Assembly (NCBI GenBank): GCA_033782935.1
Contig: JAWQEG010000408.1
Location: 1-64,000, forward strand
Length of the DNA stretch: 64,000 nt
Source: Petrolisthes cinctipes
Lineage: Eukaryota; Arthropoda; Malacostraca; Decapoda; Porcellanidae
Direction of reading: 5' to 3'
In this document: piece by piece, positions 20,870 through 32,925 of the stretch
How the letters are laid out: each line of letters opens with the position of its first letter
How positions within the stretch are numbered: the stretch's first letter is position 1
Notes under the pieces: generated by a model
The model's database searches: none
What the model saw: the letters and a program-made list of their open reading frames with translations, nothing else
Told to the model about the DNA's origin: nothing
Program-made: the position numbers and the translations under genes

Positions 20870-21175
20870 GATGAACATTGTTATTTATACGTTACATTAT
20901 TATGGTACTGTTACTATCAACACCTGAGGAATATTGTTATTTATACGTTACATTATTGTGTTACTGTTACTATCAACACCTAAGATGAACATTGTTATTT
21001 ATACGTTACATTATTATGGTAGTGTTACTATCAACACCTAAGAGGAATATTGTTATTTATACGTTACATTATTATGGTAGTGTTACTATCAACACCTAAG
21101 ATGAACATTGTTATTTATACGTTACATTATTATGGTAGTGTTACTATCAACACCTAAGAGGAATATTGTTATATA
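20870..21175. repeat. ~60-bp minisatellite
   Basis: Five to six units of 'tgttatttatacgttacatt' plus 'gtgttactatcaacacctaa'. Confidence 0.7.
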
Positions 21176-21343
21176 TCATCATCATCATTATCACTACCAC
21201 ATTTCCTTTTTAACAAGGGGTAGGAAGGCTGTAGCACCAGTACAGGACTCAGTGGACAGACAAGAGGTACAGCTCATTGATATTGTTATTTAGTGCATGG
21301 GGTTCTAAACCTTCACTCGTAGGGGATACAAGGCTGAGTGTAC

Positions 21344-21560
21344 CAAGGTAAATATAGCTATATTTACCTTGGACTGTACCAAGGTAAATATAGCTATATT
21401 TACCTTGGACTGTACCAAGGTAAATATAGCTATATTTACCTTGGACTGTACCAAGGTAAATATAGCTATATTTACCTTGGACTGTACCAAGGTAAATATA
21501 GCTATATTTACCTTGGACTGTACCAAGGTAAATATAGCTATATTTACTTTGGACTGTACC
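21344..21560. repeat. 39-bp tandem array in which every unit is a palindrome
   Basis: Six units of CCAAGGTAAATATAG / CTATATTTACCTTGG separated by 'actgta'. Each unit is a perfect ~30-bp inverted repeat. Diverged single relatives lie at 23361-23395 and 36334-36372. It is open in several frames on both strands only because of the 39-bp period. Confidence 0.9.
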
Positions 21561-21599
21561 TTGCAAGAGTCACGTGCTACTGACAGCCTACAGTCCCGA

Positions 21600-22690
21600 G
21601 GTTGAGGTAAAAAAAAAAAAAAGCATTGTTATAATTTAGATATACGTTACGTTACTGTGGTAATGTTATTGCCGACACCCTTGAACTAAATGGAGAAAGA
21701 ATGATATCTACATGCAATATAATGTTAGTAAGAAGTTTCCATTGTATGTGATATAACTGAATGTGTGATGAACTTTGTAGAATTAATGTGTCTAACTATA
21801 TAATTTGTTTACAGTTATATCTATAGTTCTATCAAATGAAATTGATAGCACTTGTCATTTGCACCTCCTTGTCTAAATTGTCCTTATCAAAATGATTTAA
21901 TACAGATAGGATAATACCCTCGTTGATCAAGGCCATATTCCTGTGACGAGTAAAGCATCATGTTTTTAATTAGTCATACAATAATTTAGCACAATATTAC
22001 AGAATTAAGTGTAACTTTGGTAAATAGTATGACAGTTGATCATTGAATACAAGTTATCTAAATCCGTATATCTCAAACCTTATGTGGTAAAACCTGACAA
22101 AGGTTAATGAATATATAATATTACCTTCTGAATCAAAGATATAGCAGGAAATGGGTTTGTTATTTGTGCTTAACACCTATATACTACGTAATGGTCATTA
22201 AGGCAATATATTTATTGAGTGATAAAGTGTGTGTTATTATTAGGGTGTGTGTGTTCTTCCCCTCAGCAAATGCTCCTCACTTTAAAACTCCTCCTTCCTA
22301 CTTCTCTCCCTCAGACCGTCACAAACACCAGCCAACGCCCAACAGTTCCTCCTTCACCCCCCAGACCCTCCTCTCCCTCAGACTCCCTGTACCCCCGTAT
22401 AACCTGTCACGCAGAGAAGGTGCACCCGGGACACAGAGGTATCTATGAAGATTGGTCATAATTATTGGAGATAGTATACAACCTTACTCCATATGTAAGG
22501 TGGTTGTCTATAAAGTTCAATGAACTCCCCTTCAAACTCCTTTATTTGTCACCGTAGCCGTCATATTCATTCTATCATTGTTGGTTGAAATTAGAACATG
22601 GTAGGATCACCCCAGACATGGAACCTTACAATCATCTGCCATACAACTAAACTAAAAAGGTTACAGTAATTTGGAAACAAACTAAAGTCT
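21600..22690. other. No gene supported; retroelement-like fragment at 22165-22450
   Basis: AT-rich except 22165-22450, where 'gcttaacacctatatactac' with 'gtaatggtcattaaggc' and a Pro/Ser-coding GC-rich stretch match the 14880-15640 fragment type. A short open frame there is not convincing. Confidence 0.35.
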
Positions 22691-23300
22691 AAAGGGGCCT
22701 ATACACACGACCCGTTTTGGTTCCGACAGACAGGCCGCCAGCTCACCTCCGTTTAACAACTATAATACGTATTCACACTGACCGTTCGTGGCCCGACAGA
22801 CAATAACTGCAGACAGTCAATCGCCTGGCACTGTGGCAGTGTTCCGTCATATAATGTATGGGACTGTGGGTAAGCTTACTAAGCTAAATGGACGGGTTCT
22901 GTACGGGTCCATGTTCACACAACTCATCACCCAGCCGCCGCGCCGTTCAACGGGCCAGGTATTCTTTAGAAGGAATCCGATCCGTGTCGGTCGGTCGGTC
23001 GACGGGTCGTGTGTCGTAGGTTTGTAGCTCTGTGGTCGTCTGGCCTTCTGTCGTCGACAGATTTTTTTAGTCCGGCTCCGGTCAGGTTCAGGCCGTTTTA
23101 GAAAGTGGTTAGAGGAGCATCCATTGCCACCCTCAATACACAGAGTTTCGCTAACACTGAGATCTAGAAACGTGAGGCCGACTGAACCATATGTACTGAA
23201 TCGTGAGTGAGCAGGTGAGACCATGGCAAGGCCAGCCATTTCAGGCCACCGGACAGGCTGGCCTGTGTAACTTAGGGAAGTACTATAATACTACTGCAGG
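22690..23300. repeat. GC-richer dispersed repeat, no coding support
   Basis: Contains 'cctatacacacgacccgttt' (transposon-end-like) and, at 23220-23265, 'ccaccggacaggctggcctg', found inverted at 26876-26900. The 'gtgaggccgactgaa' motif recurs at 63793. Ends are not defined. Confidence 0.4.
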
Positions 23301-23639
23301 AAGATTGGCAGGTTGTGACCGGACCACACTGAATCCACACATTTTTAGTGGTACGAGAACCAAGGTAAAAATAAGCTATTATTTTTACTTTGGTGAGAAC
23401 TACATACACACTGTGTAATGGGATTTGTTTACAATTCCAGCGGTCCATATTATATATGGGAACATTGTAACATTTTTGTTTGGGATCAGCTTGTGTTTAC
23501 CAAAGGTATATAATTATGATGCAATAGTAGGCAAGTGGCGACTCCTCATCTCCCACCATTCTTCAGAAGGTACACTGGTGCAGTATAGTATCTCTTTTAG
23601 TCCCTAATGTTATTGGGGTGGAGAGAGGGTAGGAGTCCT

Positions 23640-24650
23640 AGGGGAGCCAGAGTAATCCTACAGACCCACTAAGGTTCAAAAATTTAAAATTTATAGTCTA
23701 GCCTCGGAACTGGACCCCTTACGTGTTGGGGGTCCTACACATGGAGGTATAATATAATATACCTCCATGGTCCTACACTGGTACTAGAGTCACTCCATAC
23801 CTTGTAAAAAGTAAATGTGTATTGATAATGTTTAAGATGATATAATATGATCACGGAAAAAACTGAAAAACACAATGGATTAATAATTAATATAAGTGTC
23901 AACATATTGTGAGGATGAGTATAGACTCCGCCCCCTTTAGTTTAGTGTTGTGTGATTGGATGATAATTGATGGTAAGTGTGAACGGTAACCAATAGAATA
24001 TGTCCATTGGAACTGTGGGTTATAACACACAAACAGTCACACACACACACACACAAAATATGAAATAAAATTATATTTTACAGTTGATTCTGAACTTGTG
24101 GTGTGTGTGGGTGTGTTACTCTAGCTGTGTTATATGTTACTGTTATTTACGTTGTGTTAGATATCAGAATATTTATTACGGTTGTGGTGTGTTGTAATAA
24201 GTTATACACAATTATTATGGTTGTGTTGTGTTCTAAATATATTTTATGGTTATAAGTTACTTTAGTGAAGACCATATAACTTGAAAATTTACCCCGGCAT
24301 GTATAATTATAATTATACTCCCCGGTGTGTTTTATTACGGTTGTGGTGTGTTATTATATGGTATAAATGCAATTATTATGGTTGTGTTGTGTTATATATA
24401 AATATAGATAATATATTATTATAATGGTTAAAGGTTATAGTGAAGATAATATAACTGAAGGTTTACCCCGGTGCTGTCTGGTCAAAATGCCGGCCTGACA
24501 AAATGCCAACACCGGTATTTTGTTTCCAAAGGATAATAAGTCGGCCATACCAAAATGCCCATTAGGCCTATACTCCCTGGTATCTGATGTGGACTGTAAA
24601 ACACTTCATATTCTTCCTTCATACACCACATTGGTAAGTACACTATAACT
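23640..24650. other. No gene seen
   Basis: AT-rich with a short palindrome at about 23742-23770 ('catggaggtataatataata' mirrored) and loosely repeated 'ggttgtggtgtgtt' stretches at 24105-24400. Confidence 0.4.
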
Positions 24651-24902
24651 TTATGGGTCGATTCCACAGTCGTATTCGTTTGTTAGCTTCCCAACCAACC
24701 ACACTTGTAAGGCTTCATTATTTTCCAAAAGGTGAGCATCCACATTCACAAAATCTATCCAACAGTTAGATATTGATGATCACTGCATAGTTTACTCACC
24801 AAATTCATTAAATTATTCATCCATAAGTCATTTACACAGCTAAGATTCTTTCGTTTGCGTGCTTACAAACCACTACCAACCACTGTAGAATCGACCCTAT
24901 AA
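24651..24902. mobile_element. GGGTCGATTC MITE, copy 1 (~250 bp)
   Basis: Begins 'tatgggtcgattccacagt' and ends 'actgtagaatcgaccctata'. Copies 2 and 3 are at 39912-40146 and 51926-52156. No ORF. TA-rich flanks suggest a TA target-site duplication (inference). Confidence 0.8.
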
Positions 24903-24904
24903 CA

Positions 24905-26070
24905 CTTTAATAAGTTAGCTGGGGTTTTCTTTACTCTTCTCCATCATTATTATGTCGTATTTCATAACTACAATTATTATTGTTTTCTCATTAAGTTGGT
25001 GTAAAGTGACTCATCATACACATAGGTAAAGTACTATAGGCTATATTAATTAAATCATAGGAAACTCGTAAGCCAAATAGTAGATTTAGCAAGTAGAGAA
25101 CAATATTAAAGGTAGGAATATATTCTACCTAACTTAGCCTATAGACTTTACAGTAAATATATCCCACTGAGGATACAGTAGGTCGCTATACTGTCTACCT
25201 TAATGTGGGAGATAATCTGTGGTTATTGTATAAGCTGTGTCTCCAGTAAAGCTTTTTTTGGTAATTTGACTACTCTTGCTTAACGCTAGGCTAGATGAAT
25301 TTTAATATGGAACTTTCAGAGCATATGAATTATCAGAATTGCTACATATCATCAGACTGTAGATATACACAACTTATTATAATGATAGTAACTTTATCTT
25401 AACACTAAACACATAAAGTACCTTTACAAGTAACGTTATACAATAAACAATAGATATAAAGTAATGTTCATTTTCAAGTTAAAGAATTTCACCAATATAT
25501 AGGCTGATGCTTTACGTTAGGCCTCTTCAATTCATGATACATAAAATTATCAGAGTTTATGATTAATTGATTATGATCAAAGAAAAAAACCTTTGACTTA
25601 ACTTAGTATAATACAAATGTGACTAAAAATATAATATAAAGCATTCCCGTTACATTAAATTTTATGTTCAGTACACAATAAAACATTACCCAAACCTCTA
25701 AACGAAATACATTACAATGTTATCAAGAAAACTGTTGTACACAAAATCATAAATCGTTAATAGCATATGCGGAACTACTGTACAAATAAAAGTAAATCAT
25801 TGGTACTATATGTTGAAATAGATAGGGTAGTAATTAATTTACAAATATGTTTTAAAGTAATTACTAAGGAAAACTGTAATTTATTGGTCATGTGGTTAAT
25901 ATTAAATATTTACTATTAGCATACCATATAATACAATAGTTAGGCTAGTATTGTACATATACAAAGGTATAGGTATAGACATTAATAATATTGGCATACT
26001 GTATACTGTAATACAATACTGTAGGTAGCCTACAGTATAATATATACTACCGTATACAAATAGAGTGTTA
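24905..26070. other. No gene; direct segmental duplicate of 54660-55650
   Basis: From about 25290 ('gaattttaatatggaacttt', 'aacactaaacacataaa') the sequence matches 54665 onward in the same orientation over several hundred bases with indels. It is AT-rich and non-coding. Confidence 0.55.
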
Positions 26071-26375
26071 TTATTTAACATGTAATAGAATCCAAGGTGT
26101 ATTGCTTACTTTACAGTGACATGGAATGTTATTATTTAACATGTAATAGAATCCAAGGTGTATTGCTTACTTTATAGTGACATGGAATGTTATTATTTAA
26201 CATGTAACAGAATGTAAGGTGTATTGCTTACTTTACAGTGACATGGAATGTTATTATTTAACATGTAACAGAATGTAAGGTGTATTGCTTACTTTAAAGT
26301 GTTATTATTTAACATGTAATAGAATCCAACTTGTATTGCTTACTTTAGAGTGACATGGAGTGTTATTATGTAACT
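26065..26375. repeat. ~62-bp minisatellite
   Basis: Five units of 'gttattatttaacatgtaat' plus 'tgtattgcttactttacagt'. Confidence 0.75.
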
Positions 26376-26504
26376 TATTTTTTACAAAATATTACCAAGT
26401 AGTTTCATATCATCAACGTTTCATTATTAATATAAAAGAAGACTTCAATAATGGTTACTGTTGTCCAGTCCTTCCTTCATAACCTTATTATTGAAAAGTT
26501 AATG

Positions 26505-26670
26505 TTCTATCTATCTGTCTATTGCCAGACGCCTTAATCCCCGAAGGTGTGGCCACAAATGAATCCCTCCATGAACCCTTACCCCTGTTCCCCGTCAACT
26601 GGCGTCCCTCCTCCCAACTCCATCCCTCCCCCTCACTCTCGGTCTGCCCCTCCCCCTCCGTCCCTCCACC
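26505..26670 (-). mobile_element. LINE/SINE 3' tail with (GATA)n-type end
   Basis: 'ctatctatctgtctattgcc' with 'agacgccttaatccccgaag' and 'gtggccacaaatgaa' is the reverse complement of 59580-59765. It shares the 'GGCCACCCC...' plus GATA-tail layout with the LINE at 1478. Confidence 0.65.
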
Positions 26671-26689
26671 ATATATTCACCAGTATGTG

Positions 26690-26870
26690 TGTACATACAT
26701 ACTGTCTACTATAAAGAGTCCCAAACACACACACTATTCTTTTGTCCATATATTGACCAGTATGTATGAATGGATGTATGTCTACTATAAAGAGTCCCAA
26801 ACACACACACTGTTTTTGTGTCCATATATTGACCAGTATGTATGTATGTCTACTATAAAGAGGCCCAAAC
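26690..26870. repeat. ~65-bp minisatellite
   Basis: Three units of 'tatattgaccagtatgtatg' plus 'tctactataaagagtcccaa'. Confidence 0.65.
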
Positions 26871-27170
26871 ACACACAGGCCAGCCTGTCCGGTGGCCTGA
26901 AGTGGCTGGCCTCACCTCCCACACACAATTCAGACCGTGGTTCAGTCAGCCTCACGTCTTTATAATACTGATGATAAATAAAAACAAGTTTATGTAACCT
27001 GAGGTAATTATATTACCTATCATGCTGCCTGAGTAATGATGGTAAATTTATAGTTTCAGTCAACCACGGATTAGCCTAAGGAATTTTTATGATGCAGTCA
27101 TTCACTAATTTAGACAAATAAGATTAACTGGTTAATTTTATGTATTATTCACCAGCCAAAACTCCCGTTA

Positions 27171-27937
27171 ACTATAGTCAACCTCACAGGTTAAGGCCGG
27201 TCTGGCTGGGTCGCCAGGCAGTTAGAAATTTCCGGTGTGCTGCCACGTCTGTTGCTGACCACTAAGAGGCCTACAAATCTCTCTCTCTTTCTCCTGTTAC
27301 TAAGTGTTAAATGAATAGGTTAAACTTACTCAGTTATATAATAAAGTAATTTACATTTATACGTGACAATGTTTTTGCTGGAAAATCAATTACTGAGTTT
27401 ATTTTTCATCAAGTTTGGCAACACACCATATGCTGCATTGCCAGTTGTGCCCTGAGTACAGTGACACGTGGAGTCGCTGACCTCACCCCAGATTTGTTAA
27501 TCCCCACATATGTCATTCATTCCTCGTTCCTAGACTTTGACCCCTGTGGTGGTGTGGAAGAAAAGTCAAAATGAGGGATAATAAACTCTATGATAAAATA
27601 AGAGTTTTGCATCTCTACCACTGTGACTCCGATCATTATGACACACTATTATTATTATTATTATTATTATATACCAGCTGGTTATGCTTCATGAGAGAGG
27701 GAGAGAGAGACAACCAAGGTACTCAGAGTGAAAAAGGTGTGCAGTGATGGGAGTGGAGAGCAGGAGGACCTGGGTTAATTAGGGGTGAGGTGGGATATGG
27801 TGTGGTGCTTGGCGCGTTTGACATGTCAAGCTATTTATAGGCCTCCTCTTGGTTGTCAACGAAAGAAGTGGCACCACAGTTCCTAGCGGACTGGCGACCC
27901 AGCCAGACCGGCCTTAACCTGTGAGGTTGACTATAAC
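27171..27937. mobile_element. TIR element ~770 bp, non-coding
   Basis: The left end 'ctatagtcaacctcacaggt' plus 'taaggccggtctggctgggt' is mirrored by the right end ending 'aacctgtgaggttgactata', so the terminal repeats are about 45-50 bp. The interior holds a (TTA)n tract and a GA tract with no transposase. Confidence 0.75.
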
Positions 27938-28214
27938 ACCCCCGAGATTGTTGGATAGTTTATTAGATATGAAACATTTCCTAATGAAAGGAGAGTCAAA
28001 ATTGTTACCCAACTTAAACATATTGGTTAATTAAGGTTGTGTATTGTCCAATAGTTAGTGTAAATAGTCTTTGCTTTTTATCTTCCAATGTGAGCAATTA
28101 ATTGTCTTTATAAATTTCGATAAATTCCAACAAGACACTGGACTCATCCCCGAGTGTGTTAATGATGATGATGATGATAGAATGTATTTATCCGTCCACA
28201 AGTGACTGACAGCT

Positions 28215-28216
28215 TT

Positions 28217-28256
<40 letters not shown>

Positions 28257-29090
28257 TCAAACGGCCTCAAGTACACACACACATACACACAGCCTCAAGT
28301 ACACACACACACACACACACACACAGCCTCAAGTACACACAAGGGTTGCCAGGTGCTCATAGGAGGAATAGGACAAACTTGCTTCCGGAATAGGACATTT
28401 AGACCAAAAATAGGATAAACACTATACTCTTTCCACAAATGCAGTACTTAAAGGAATGCAGTATGAATTTAAAGCAATGGTAGGAAATTAATTCCCTGTA
28501 GCAGTTTTCATCACACACCTTCGTCCCGTCTTGGACGTGGTCAGTAGACTCAGTACGATGACTATATGCTACTAGAATTTCATTCAGTCGTGGTGTTCGA
28601 AAGGCGGAAAACTCCACAATATTATAAGCAATATTAGTCCTTACGAACTATTTACATAAGGGTTAATTCACATGAGTACCAGTAGGCTGGTACCCACCTT
28701 CCTATCCCTGGCGCTGCCTGCACTGGCCACTATCCCTCTCACAGGAAATTCAGTTTTTTCATATTTGTCTTGTGTTTACCATTAATATATATTTTTTATG
28801 AATGCCTCGAAAATAGGACATAACAGGACAGATTTGGCCTGTCCTTTCCCCCATGAAATGTGTAGGACAAACAGACTTCAAATAGGACATATTGTCATAA
28901 AAAGAACAGGCCTGGCAACCCTGGACCGTCACCGCAAACACATACTCCAATAGCCTCAAGTACACACACACACACACTCAAACAGCCTCAAGTACACACA
29001 TACTCAAATGGCCTCAAGTACACACACTCAAACAGCCTCAAGTACACACACACACACACTCAAACAGCCTCAAGTACACACACTCAGAAA
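28215..29090. repeat. 'cctcaagtacacac' (CA)n array interrupted by a transposon
   Basis: Units of 'acagcctcaagtacacacac' flank the element at 28341-28924 on both sides. Confidence 0.7.
28341..28924. mobile_element. AGGGTTGCCAGG-ended MITE, ~580 bp
   Basis: The left end 'aagggttgccaggtgctcat' and the right end 'ggcctggcaaccctgg' are inverted. Inside, 'aggacaaact' and 'aataggacat' motifs are mirrored. No credible ORF. It lies within the CA array. Confidence 0.7.
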
Positions 29091-29094
29091 GTTA

Positions 29095-29860
29095 AGTTAA
29101 AAATGTTCTTGTGTCCATATATTCACCTCTATGTTACTCTACTATAAGGATCATTGTTGTTCAGTCTTTGTGGCCATTATACACATCTCTATGTTTATAT
29201 ACAATAATAGTTAGGCTATTGTTTTCCATTCCTTCCTTCATAACATTACCATTGTAAAGTTAAAAATGTTCTTGTGTCCATATATTCACCTCTATGTAAC
29301 TCGACTATAAGGATGTTTGTGGCCATTATACACATCTCTATTTATATACAATATTAATTACTGTAATCCATTCCTTCCTTCACAACATTACCATTGTAAA
29401 GTTAAAAATGTTATTGTGGCCATATATGTAACTCTACTATAAGGATCATTGTTGTTCAGTCTTTGTGGCCGTTATACACATCTCTATGTTTATATACAAT
29501 AATAGTTAGGCTATTGTTTTCCATTCCTTCCTTCATAACATTACCATTGAAAAGTTAAAAGTGTTCTTGTGGCCATATATTCACCTCTATGTAACTCTAC
29601 TATAAGGATCATTGTTCAGTCTATGTTTATATACAATAATGGTTAGGCTATTGTTTTCCATTCCTTCCTTCATAACCTTACCATTGAAAAGTTAAAAGTG
29701 TTCTTGTGGCCATATATTCACCTCTATGTAACTCTACTATAAGGATCATTGTTGTTCAGTCTATGTTTATATACAATAATAGTTAGGCTACTGTTTTCCA
29801 TTCCTTCCTTCATAACCTTACCATTGAAAAGTTAAAAGTGTTCTTGTAGCAATATCTTTA
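29095..29860. repeat. ~110-165-bp minisatellite
   Basis: Five units with 'catatattcacctctatgta', 'ctactataaggatcattgtt' and 'ttccattccttccttcataa'. Confidence 0.75.
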
Positions 29861-29867
29861 CCAAACG

Positions 29868-30081
29868 TACAGGCACAATCAAATATCCACCGACACTTTC
29901 CTTCCAACGTAGTAAATATCTTGGTAATAAAGAACCTCGGGTATATAATTTTGCAGCATCTCATAATAATAATTGAGGGGGTTGAGTAGACGTAAGGTGT
30001 TGTATGATGATATTTTGATAGGATACTGATTATTTTGCACGATGGAAGTAAAGTGTCGGTGGATATTTGATTGTGGCTGTA
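29868..30081. mobile_element. MITE with 'AAATATCCACCGACACTTTCC' ends (plus orientation)
   Basis: The left end 'tacaggcacaatcaaatatc' and the right end 'gatatttgattgtggctgta' are inverted over about 40 bp. The internal sequence is the reverse complement of the copy at 34143-34352. Confidence 0.8.
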
Positions 30082-30669
30082 CACCGTGTATGTGTTGGCA
30101 GCATTACATGACCTTGAACCAGGAGGGTACAGTCTCCTACAGCAACACCACAATTGTCCACACATTTTTATTTTGATATTATTTCACATTCTAAAATATT
30201 TCCCCTCATAACAGTTTATTTAATTTAATTTACCAGTTATTTAAAAGGATTATTATTTAATTCCCTTTTTGAACAATACAGTAAACACTTGTCATATATT
30301 TGGTACATATAATATAGGATTACGAATACAACATAGATTGAAAAAAATAATTTTATTTTAAATACGATAATACATTATTTATTATGAACACTATTAAATA
30401 TAATTAGTCCTCTTTGTTAAAAATACAATTATAATAAACTCATTAAACTAAGAACACAAATAACAATAAATATTTGGGTAATAGGTACAATAAATATACA
30501 AACCAAATTATTACATTATAATAAAATAAAATTAATATAATGTTTCCTCAATACAATATATACTACATTACAGAGCTACTGTATTACTACTATTAATTAA
30601 ATATTTACATGTTTATAAAATAAAAACATTATAAATTAAAAGTAAAATAATGTGTCCTCAGTATAATAC

Positions 30670-31008
30670 TTATACAAATAGTTTATTATATTGTTTTCTT
30701 TTTTTGGCTCTTCCTGTCTTTGGTTTCTTCTTTTCATTCTTTAGTATTTTTGGGGTTTGGTTTTTGACTTTGCCAGCACGGGACAGTGAGGTTAAAGTTG
30801 ACAAAAGTTGATTATCATTATTTAGTAATACTCCAGATGCATATAATTTAATATCATTAATTGGTATATAATCAACTTGACTGATAAATGTTCGTATGTG
30901 AGCCACTGTATGTCCTTGATATATGTCAAAAACGTGAGTCCCTAGAGAAGAACGAAGTAATAATTGTATGTGTAGTCTCTTGTTGGTATTGTTGTCATTA
31001 AGAGCCAT
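30670..31008 (-). CDS. FAU: FAU-like ubiquitin-like/ribosomal S30 fusion lacking the Gly-Gly cleavage site
   Basis: 112 aa. The N-terminal part (about residues 12-72) is the ubiquitin-like FUBI domain; the C-terminal part (about 75-112) is the start of ribosomal protein S30: '[13 protein letters not shown]', '[20 protein letters not shown]' against the family 'LaRAGKVrgQTPKV..qEKKKkKTGRAKRR.QYNrRFV'. Known role: FAU is cleaved after Gly-Gly to release S30 for the 40S subunit. Compared with the paralogue at 40975, 17 residues including 'LRGGKVHG' are missing in frame, so it should stay an uncleaved fusion. It ends at 'FV' without the usual S30 C-terminus. The start ATG follows an acceptor (CAG at 31042-31040) by 31 nt, so it probably has a 5' UTR intron. 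Confidence 0.78.
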   Translation of the reverse strand: MALNDNNTNKRLHIQLLLRSSLGTHVFDIYQGHTVAHIRTFISQVDYIPINDIKLYASGVLLNNDNQLLSTLTSLSRAGKVKNQTPKILKNEKKKPKTGRAKKRKQYNKLFV

Positions 31009-31895
31009 TATGTGAAAACATAAATATTAATACCTTTTCCTGTTCAATAATAAAATTATGTATACGTAATACATGATAACTTAAAACAATATACTCCATT
31101 ACACTATAAACACCAGAAAACATAAATATTAATACCTTTTCCTGTTCAATAATAAAATTACATATACATAACACATAACAATATACTCCATTACACTATA
31201 AACACCAGAAAACATAAATATTAACACCTTTTCCTGTTCAATAATAAAATTACATATACATAACTCATAACAATATACTCCATTACACTATAAACACCAG
31301 AAAACATAAATATTAATGCCTTTTCCTGTTCAATAATAAAATTACATATACATAACACATAACAATATACTCCATTACACTATAAACACCAGAAAACATA
31401 AATATTAATGCCTTTTCCTGTTCAATAATAAAATTACATATACATAACACATAACAATATACTCCATTACACTATAAACACCAGAAAACATAAATATTAA
31501 TGCCTTTTCCTGTTCAATAATAAAATTATATATACATAACACATAACAATATACTCCATTACACTATAAACACCAGAAAACATAAATATTAATACCTTTT
31601 CCTGTTCAATAATAAAATTACATATACATAACACATAACAATATACTCCATTACACTATAAACACCAGAAAACATAAATATTAATACCTTTTCCTGTTCA
31701 ATAATAAAATTACATATACATAACACATAACAATATACTCCATTACACTATAAACACCAGAAAACATAAATATTAATACCTTTTCCTGTTCAATAATAAA
31801 ATTATATATACGTAACACATTATAACTTAAAACAATATACTCCATTACATTAATATTATTACCTTTTTCCTGTTCAATAATATAATAATATATTG
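31009..31895 (-). repeat. 92-bp tandem array carrying the FAU-like gene's 5' UTR acceptor
   Basis: About nine units repeat intron end, acceptor (minus TTATTGAACAG|GAAAAGG) and ~25 nt of 5' UTR up to '...TTTATGTTTTC'. The real exon then reads ACATAATGGC; decoys diverge there. Unit lengths are mostly 92 bp. Confidence 0.8.
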
Positions 31896-32118
31896 TACAG
31901 TCGGCGGTAAAAGTCGAGTCGTAACATCTGCCAAGTCATAAAATACAGTATGGAAATATAAGTTTTATACACTAGTAAAATGAAAAACTAGAGCAGTTTA
32001 TTAATTTTCCCCCTGGATATTAAAATTGTATATGGTGAATGTATTTGTTCAATGTATTTGTTTACGTTATCCTTCAAGAAGTAAGAGTGTGGCGACACGA
32101 CTTTTGCTGCCGACTGTA
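31896..32118. mobile_element. TACAGT-ended MITE, ~223 bp
   Basis: The left end 'tacagtcggcggtaaaagtc' and the right end 'gacttttgctgccgactgta'. It is the same family as 19275-19644 and is inserted in the 92-bp array, splitting it from the related 32120-32580 part. Confidence 0.8.
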
Positions 32119-32119
32119 C

Positions 32120-32590
32120 ATAACAAAACACTAAATTATTCCATTACATTACAAACACCAGAAAACATGAGAATATTATTACCTATTTTAGTTGAAAAAT
32201 ATAATTATATATACATAACACATTACAACTTAATTAAAACACTATATTCCATTACATTACAAACATCAGAAAACATGAATATTATTACCTTGTTTCAGTT
32301 CAATAATATCAATGATATTGTATATATGATGAATGTGAATATTTCCATTACATTATAAACACCAGAAAAGATTAATATTATTACCTCGTTTCAGTTCAAT
32401 AATAACAATAATATTGTATATATGATGAATGTGAATATTTCCTTTACATTACAAACACCAGAAAAGATTAATATTATTACCTTGTTTCAGTTCAATAATA
32501 ACAATAATATTGTATGTATGATGAATGTGAATATTTCCATTACATTATAAACACCAGAAAACATGAATATTATTACCTTGTTTCAGTTCA
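32120..32590. repeat. Diverged continuation of the 92-bp array
   Basis: Five units with 'ttccattacattataaacac', 'cagaaaagattaatatt' and 'ttacctcgtttcagttcaat'. It is homologous to 31009-31895, but most acceptors are altered. Confidence 0.7.
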
Positions 32591-32803
32591 ATAATAACAA
32601 TGATAATGTAAATATTTCTTTCTGTATGATGAGTAACCCGAGGGGAAAGACATGATGGGTGTGACTTTCCTGACTTTATCTTTCCTTGGTGTTGAGTGGT
32701 AGCTGAGTCTACTCTTGACACTGACGGTAAGTTTGGAGAACTGGTGTGGAGTCTGTATGGAACCTTGTACGTCGTCCATTACCACACCATTGTATCCCTC
32801 CAA
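32588..32803 (-). CDS. Uncertain 71-aa open frame
   Basis: The frame is not repetitive (contains 'GVVMDDVQGSIQTPHQF', 'TPRKDKVRKVTP') and lies between the kinase-like stop and the FAU-like 5' array on the same strand. I recognise no family. It could be kinase-gene 3' UTR, a lost exon, or chance. Confidence 0.2.
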   Translation of the reverse strand: MEGYNGVVMDDVQGSIQTPHQFSKLTVSVKSRLSYHSTPRKDKVRKVTPIMSFPSGYSSYRKKYLHYHCYY

Positions 32804-32925
32804 CCCCCAGGCATCGAGGAGTGTCCTTGAGATTGCCCCTACGACTGAGGAGAGGCGTGGGACGATGAGACACCAACATATTCTAGACTTCCTTCATATG
32901 TAGAAATCACGTCATGGCAATCTTG

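Noticed and set aside
21249..21605. Open frames with a KYSYIYLG repeat
   Set aside because: Translation of the palindromic 39-bp array, identical in type on both strands.
26522..26965. 147-aa open frame
   Set aside because: Overlaps a LINE/SINE tail and a minisatellite; composition follows the repeats.
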